From Taxillus chinensis (Eukaryota; Streptophyta; Magnoliopsida; Santalales; Loranthaceae): a stretch of 64,000 bases of DNA. Of this stretch, positions 57,943-64,000 are shown in pieces. The stretch lies in the NCBI GenBank assembly GCA_023512835.1, contig CM042084.1, positions 43,943,609 to 44,007,608 on the forward strand. Direction: 5' to 3'. The translations under genes and the position numbers were made by a program. Each line of letters begins with the position of its first letter. Position 1 is the stretch's first letter. The notes beneath the pieces were generated by a model. The model made no database searches and had not been told where the DNA came from. It saw only the letters and a program-made list of their open reading frames with translations.

Positions 57943-60231
57943 TGTCACACCCCCGAATTCAAGAAAACCCTAACCGGAACATGACTTCCCTTGCCGCACC
58001 CAAAGGTCAGGGGTTGGACTAGCTATAGAGACTACACTGGTCTTGTCTCAAAATATGCACCCTGTACAAGGCTATACATCAAGGGTAATCCTGTGCTTTC
58101 CCCATACATCATCATGCATACAATAAGTCAAACAATTTCATACGAGACATCACCTCACCAACAGGTATGCAAATATAACGTCCACGGACCCATGTCCGGG
58201 ATACAAACATAATACAATACACATACGAATACGATCGTATCATACATCGAGTAGTGGGCGTCCTCCTGGAAGAAAGTCCTCCACTAGTCTCGGTCACACC
58301 CGAAAAAGGTAAACAACAAGTAGGGGTGAGCGACAAGCTCCGCAGGTGACCCCAGCTCCCACATCATGCGGACATACAAGTCCATACTACATGCTTTCGT
58401 GTACTCGTGCATTCGTGTAGTGCGCACAATCATCGGACTCGGCTGCAAACAAACATCAGGACTCTAGCTGGGGACACAGATGAGCTTGTCCACGATCCTC
58501 AACAGATCCCGGCTCGGGGCACTCCGCCCCCAGCTCCATGAGCGCAACGACTCAACTCGGGCCTTAGCAATCCACGGCACGATATGCCCTACACGATCAC
58601 CACACAGGCTCGCCATCGGTGCATATGTCACACGTTACCACATAGCACCATCGGTGCATCACGGTGAGAACCCAAATAAGTCACGGAGTTCATGCCCCAA
58701 TACCTCACATCAACTTACTAACATTAGTATGGCATGTCATTCTCAATATTTCCTTTGAAATTGTAGCCAGTCTTCACAAGTAAATCTTCAACCCTTGATT
58801 TATGAAAGAAGTACCCATAGCAGTATTTTCTTGAAATTAAAAGTCCCTGCATTGAGTTCATATCATAAATAAGATAATCTGATTTTTGGGGATTTTTTCC
58901 AGGATGTCCAACTCCACTTTCCAAAAATTCACCACTACGAACTTTTGGGTTTTTTCGAGATTTTACACTAAATCCCAATTTTCACATTTTGAAAGAGTGG
59001 GAATTAATTTTTCTAGTATTTTTCTTTGAATCCAAATGGGGGTATTTCGTTATTTACATTGTAACTTAATACTTAAATGTGGAGAGGCATAATGGTTTAT
59101 AATGTAAATGTCCAGTGCGATGCGGTTGCCTGCTTTCGGGGTCACTTCTAGCGGATTTGATGCTACGGATTTGATCTTGCGGATTTGATGGTACGGATTT
59201 GATGTTGCGACTACTCCTCCGGACTACGATCCGGACTAACTACTCGATTCCGATCCGGACTAACTCCTCGGACTGCGATCCTGGACTAACGGGTTGTTGA
59301 CTCATAGCTGCGACTCCACAGTCGACTCCATACTGTTGACTCCAACGCTTGACTCCATACCGGGCCATTCACGGCTGCTGACTCCACACTGCTTAACTCC
59401 ATAGTCTGCTTGATTGGTCCGTCGACCCTAAAACTCGCCTGTTGACCGTTATCATCGTTTTTGGCCGTTCTTCGTGCGGGAAGCAACCCGGGTGACCCCA
59501 GGACACTCATAAACACATGTTTTACGCAATAAACTACAATATTTACCTCAAAACGTGTCCTAAATGCCTCTAATTCGCACGATAACGGTAGAAATACACA
59601 CAAATCATATATTCAATCTAGATCTAAATCTAGACCTCCATGGTTGACTTCTCGGCCCTCATAAAATACACACTCATACAACCACTAGATCACATATTCA
59701 AAGATAGGATCGAGATAAGACGATTAAGGACCACCTGGGAAGATTATTTGCGATCCACGAGCTCCAATCGCCCCAAAATCGCCAAGAAAGCTCTACGCTC
59801 TTCACCTCTCTCTCTCTCTCTCTCTCTCTTGCCCAAACATGCACGTACCAATAATTGGCAATTAAAGAGATAAGGCAGTTCTTAATTATATATATACTTA
59901 TTGCCAACAATTGGCCTCCCAAAGAATAATTGACCCGAACGCAATAATTGACCTCTCGAGGTCACGAACTCCAAATTGAGTCAAATTATCACAAACGCTC
60001 GAAATGACGAGCACAACACCGTTCGGGATATTATCACACTCAAATGACTTGCTCAAACGCAAAGTCGACCAATAAACCCCAAAAAGTCAATAATCGGGTC
60101 AAACGGGACCCCGACTGAATCGGGCCCAAGTACAGTCAAAATGCTCACATCGACGGCTACACTACCGTCCGGATAGTTACATTCCCATAGAATGAATATC
60201 TCTCAAAACTACCCAAATATGAGTCTTTACA
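57943..60231 (-). repeat. gypsy LTR (subfamily 2), complete
   Basis: 2289 bp, TGTCACACCCCCGAATTC to GAGTCTTTACA. Closest in the window to 39238-41394 (same GTGGAGAGGCATAATGGTTT text and GATTTGAT unit array). It joins truncated RT on the left and a purine-tract/integrase tail on the right. Confidence 0.9.
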
Positions 60232-61363
60232 TCCTCCCCACCTTAGGACTTTTCGTCCTCGAAAATAAAACACAAGCCCAAAAGGCATAGCAAAATCCAA
60301 GCTCAAGCACCGCACAACAACAAGACACAAAAATATGATCATCAACATGATCACCAACCACACAGTGCGATACACTCACAACAAGCCAAAAAGGCTCACA
60401 CGATGCCAGGATGCCAACAATCAACAAGCTACACAATATCTCAAACAACATATGCAAAACAAATGCATAAAACGTAACTCATACCTCAAGGGAAGGTCCT
60501 CACATCCTCCACACCTCAAGACCGATCGTCCTCGAACAGCTCGGGATGAAGAACCCGCATCCGGCTCTCTTTCTCCCAAGTCTCGCTCCTCCATGCCTCG
60601 GTGTCGCCATAACACCCGAACTAGTGGGATTGTCTTGCCCCAAGACCTGGTCCCACTGTCCAAAATCGTGCCGCAACTCAACAACGGCACCATCATCGTC
60701 AAGTCTATCTCGCGATAGTCCAACACATGAGAAGGATGCGGGTGATACCGTCGCAACCAGACACATGAAACACATCATGTACTGGCCCAACTCCGGTGGC
60801 AAAGCTAATCGGTAAGCCACTTGCGCCCACGGTTGCAACAATCTCAAATGGCCCCACAAAATGAGGGGAAAGTTTGGATCCACGTCCAAACCTCCGATGC
60901 CCTCGACGTGGTGAAACCCGCAAAATACATGGTCCCCCACCTCAAACCGCAAAGGTCGACGCCTCGGTCCGCGTAGGGACTTCGCTACTCGCGCTATCAA
61001 CATGCGGCGTCGAATCACTGCACTATCTCTCGTGGTCTCTCGAACCATATCGGGACCGAGAACTGCTGTCTCTCCCGTCTGTGCCCAACACAAGGGTGAT
61101 CTACAAGGCCGCCCATACAGTGCCTCATACGGAGGCATCCCAATCGTGGCCTGATAACTGTTATTGTAAGAGAACTCTACCAAAGGAAGGTGAATCTCCC
61201 AACAACCTCCAAAATCAAGGACACAGGCACGCAACATATCCTCAAGCGTCTGAATCGTCCGCTCCGACTGACTATCCGTCTGCGGATGAAAGGCTGTACT
61301 GAGGTTCACCCTAGTACCCAAGGCTCGCTGCAACTGTCTCCAAAACTGAGATGTGAACCTGGC
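60232..61363 (-). pseudogene. gypsy integrase core and C-terminus (element G)
   Basis: Open without a break from 61333 to about 60900: [59 protein letters not shown] and [15 protein letters not shown] frame shift then moves the GPF module and HDVFHVSG into another frame (60923-60705). The chromodomain-like end VRVLWRHRGMEE lies at about 60600. Upstream it is interrupted by the LARD at 61364. Confidence 0.85.
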
Positions 61364-62862
61364 TGATAACGTGCATTTTATGCCATTATTCTAGTGTTTA
61401 TTTAGGATGTTTAAGAGCATGATTAGAGCCTTATTGCTTCATATATCATATATATTTGCTCTAACCCCTAGGAAGATGCTAGTTGCAAATACATGCGTTT
61501 TTCTGTTTTTTGGCAGATTTTGGACCTCACTTTTGACATAGTAGATGGCCTCAAACAATTTGCGTGCAAGAACAAAAGTTTCTTAGAATGATGTCATCTA
61601 CCTACCACAGAAATTTCAGAGGATTTGGAGCTGAACGTGAATTCACCCAATTCACGTGCAAGCCTATTTTTGCCTCTCAGGCCTCTATAGGATGCAAGGA
61701 AGCTTGGGGAGAAGTTTGAGCTGATTTGGAGGTGCACGTGAATTCACCATATCACGTGCAAATTGACGTGCAGAGATATTTTTGGACCGATCCTATCGTT
61801 TTTCCATGCTGATCATTTGTTTCTAAAGGCCCAAGTCCAAATTGTGGATGGAAGATAGAGTTTTTAATGTTTCGAGTGTTACTTATCAAAACTACGCCGT
61901 TTTGATAAGTGGGCTAGGGTACACACCTCAAGGCCCATCCAAACTCTATAAATAAGAGCTCCACGCCCCTTGCTAAAAAAGACCTAACCCCCTACACGTT
62001 TTAGAGAGAGAGAGGCTCCACGTCTTGGAGGCTATCCTTGACCTAGGAGAGCAGCCGTCGGCCGTCGGCAAAGCAACGTCGCGGATTTTGGAGCCTGGAT
62101 TTGAAGCCTTGCTGTGCGCGTGATCAAGAAGAAGATGTTGAGCTTTTCTGCTATGGTTTTGCTTGTAATCATGCGTGAGTAGTCTTTTAATCTAGGGGAG
62201 CAATGTAGCCCCCTTGTTGCTTTGCTGTGTTTATGAATATTTGGGTTTGGATGATTGAGTTTTGCATGTTTTATGAATCTGTTCTTAATTACATCTTTGG
62301 ATGTACACCTTGGTATTCTTAGCCCTAGTCTCGGGGCGGATTGAGATTCATAACTTATTTGTGATTGGTGTGATCATTATCCTTTTGCAAATATGATTTA
62401 TTGGCTTTGCATGTTTGTGTGTTTTGATGACCATTCTGGCATACAACTCTTAAAAGGACCTCAATGACCATTTGTTGTCCTTGGCTTGTGTTTAACATGT
62501 TTTCAATCGACAACCCTAATACCATGAACCAGTAGAGATAATATAGGGAGGTAAAATTGTGACCCTAGATGCTTTTAATCCTTGAAACTTAATCCTAAAA
62601 TCAATTTACTTTCTTTGTTTATTCAGGAAAACCAAATAAAAATTAGATCTTTAGTTTAAAAAAGAAAACTTTTGCCAAGACATTTTATGGAACAAGAGTA
62701 ATTGGGTGATTTGATTTGAGAACTAGAGAACTAGGTTAATCCTGTGGGTTCGACCCTTTCTTGTCTATTCTTTTAGTGCAAACTTAGGGAATTTATTATT
62801 TTGAAGAGAGATTTAACGACATTAGCTAGCTCTTTTAGAGAGGCTAAAAATCTTGTCTGTCA
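61364..62862 (+). repeat. LARD element F, 5' LTR
   Basis: 1499 bp, TGATAACGTGCATTTTATGC to CTTGTCTGTCA. Hairpin at 61881-61910 and TATAAATA at 61947-61954. Confidence 0.93.
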
Positions 62863-63136
62863 AATTGGCGCCGTTCTTGGGGATTCAACGGTTGACTAGT
62901 TTTTAAAATCAACATTGAGTGAAATTGTTTGAATTCCGATCTTGGTGTTTTATTTTGTCTTTTAATTTATGTTATTTTTTGTTTGCGTTTTTATTTGTTT
63001 ATTTTGCATTGTTCGGAGCTGCTGGGTGTGTTCTTGTTGTTTTTCAGGATCATACATCAAGTGTTTGAGGTATTGCTAGTTGTGTATGCGATGAGGGGAA
63101 CTTGTGTCCTTTAATCCAGAACTGAACAAGCCTCCA

Positions 63137-64000
63137 ATGGATAGGCGGTTTGGAGATGAGGAGGAGCTAACCATGGAACAATGTTTGGAAAGGATGATCC
63201 AAGGCAACAAATATTTGTGGGAAAACCAAGGGAGAGATGAGAATTCAATGATGGCGAGACCAACATGTTTATGTTCCAGGCCATGCAGCAGATCAATTTT
63301 CATATAGTGCTTGGGATTGCTGTCCATGATCCTCCCACAAGCGATTATTCATACCAGGAGCCTCCTTGTTATGGTGGGAGTATTAATGGAGATGGTAGAG
63401 AAGTATGGCCAACTTACACCCAACCCGAGGGTGACTACTATCCACAAGAGCCACCACCTGGGAGTTTAATGGTTTTCTTCAATGGATATTCCGAGAATAG
63501 ATGGGTTGGGCAATATCAAGATGAAACTTACTATGAAGCCCCACTCTATGGCAATTATTGTCCATATCAACAACAAGAGTGGCAGCCCCAAGTTGAAGAT
63601 GAAGAAACCAGAAGAGAGGTAGAGGGATTTGAATGAAAGGATAGGACGTATGGAGACTACCATGAAAAATATGGAGCAATTATTGATGAGTATGGCTCAA
63701 AATGCAAATCATTGAGTCTCATCTCACTCCTTTGCTGATGACATAGAGATAAAAACTGAAGAGAATTGCAAAGCCATCACCCCAACTTCCATGTATCAAT
63801 CTTGACATCTGCCTCACAAGAATGGGAGTTTTCTGCTAATAATGATTCTCAAGATGAAGCTTGCATTCTAGATGGTCAAACCATTAATGTTGCTATAGAA
63901 CAAGAGGTGGATAAAAGGGCAATGTTTCATTATGATGAGGTGGTCCCTCCACCACAATTTAATAGCCCATGTGATGTATCCACTTCAACTCTTCCCATGG
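63137..64000 (+). pseudogene. acidic LARD-encoded ORF set (element F, partial)
   Basis: Start ATG at 63137 (MDRRFGDEEELTMEQCLERM). A one-base shift near 63258 breaks it relative to element E. The next part, 63265-63636, contains NGDGREVWPTYTQPEGDYYP and YYEAPLYGNYCPYQQQEWQP, then a stop. Downstream text matching 45060-45240 (VVPPPQFNSPCDVSTSTLP) continues to the window edge. Function unknown; comparison with E shows that both copies are broken, at different places. Confidence 0.55.

Larger units (their letters stand above)
61364..64000 (+). mobile_element. LARD-like element F (second copy, runs off the window)
   Basis: Same family and orientation as element E. 5' LTR 61364-62862, tRNA-Asp PBS at 62866 with two or three changes (TGGCGCCGTTCTTGGGGA), interior to the window end. 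One base of the first G-box is altered (AACGTG) and the TATA box and hairpin are kept. It is more diverged from E than E's two LTRs are from each other, so it is a separate and older insertion. Confidence 0.9.

Overview
This is a flowering-plant nuclear window. The evidence is two intron-split plant housekeeping genes in a bed of nested LTR retrotransposons (Ty3/gypsy chromovirus, Ty1/copia, a TRIM-like element, and a LARD-like non-autonomous family with a tRNA-Asp primer site). I cannot name the species.

Host genes. Both are on the minus strand. At 933-3325 lie seven exons of the urease accessory protein gene UreD; the last exon is not visible and should lie left of the window. At 18008-26130 lies a complete eight-exon KUP/HAK/KT potassium transporter (788 codons), with every exon junction in frame and one GC-AG intron. 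Its 3.46-kb first intron holds a TG...CA-ended repeat (23067-24326) and a solo LTR (24979-25626).

Between and around the genes. Positions 1-932 and 3326-6330 are AT-rich apart from a GC-richer block at 5000-5840, which contains a long imperfect hairpin. A 10.3-kb gypsy chromovirus (6331-16647, minus orientation) is complete, with 2.4-kb LTRs, TSD TAATA, PBS and PPT, but its coding frames are broken. It landed beside an older gypsy relic (16690-17560).

27.5-64 kb is a nested repeat block. In order: a TRIM-like element (27500-28588); a minus-strand copia remnant with an internal pol deletion (28589-31621); a gypsy LTR split by an inverted solo LTR of the same family with TSD TATAT (31622-36330); a gypsy interior lacking gag, PR, PBS and the RT N-terminus (36331-39237); an LTR (39238-41394); a homopolymer-rich patch (41395-41548); and a nearly full gypsy interior (41549-53441) interrupted by a young LARD (42585-49100, TSD TTCAC). 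Then come a truncated LTR (53442-54290), a plus-strand copia fragment (54291-56455), a second copy of the truncated gypsy interior ending at exactly the same RT|LTR junction (56456-57942), an LTR (57943-60231), integrase (60232-61363), and a second LARD (61364 to the window end) inserted about 50 bp from the site used by the first. The order repeats with a period near 18.7 kb.

The most unusual material is the LARD family, with an acidic ORF of unknown function and LTRs carrying paired G-boxes and a perfect promoter-proximal hairpin, and the 18.7-kb composite repeat built from a PBS-less gypsy deletion derivative. No RNA gene, CRISPR array, plasmid or phage feature was seen.
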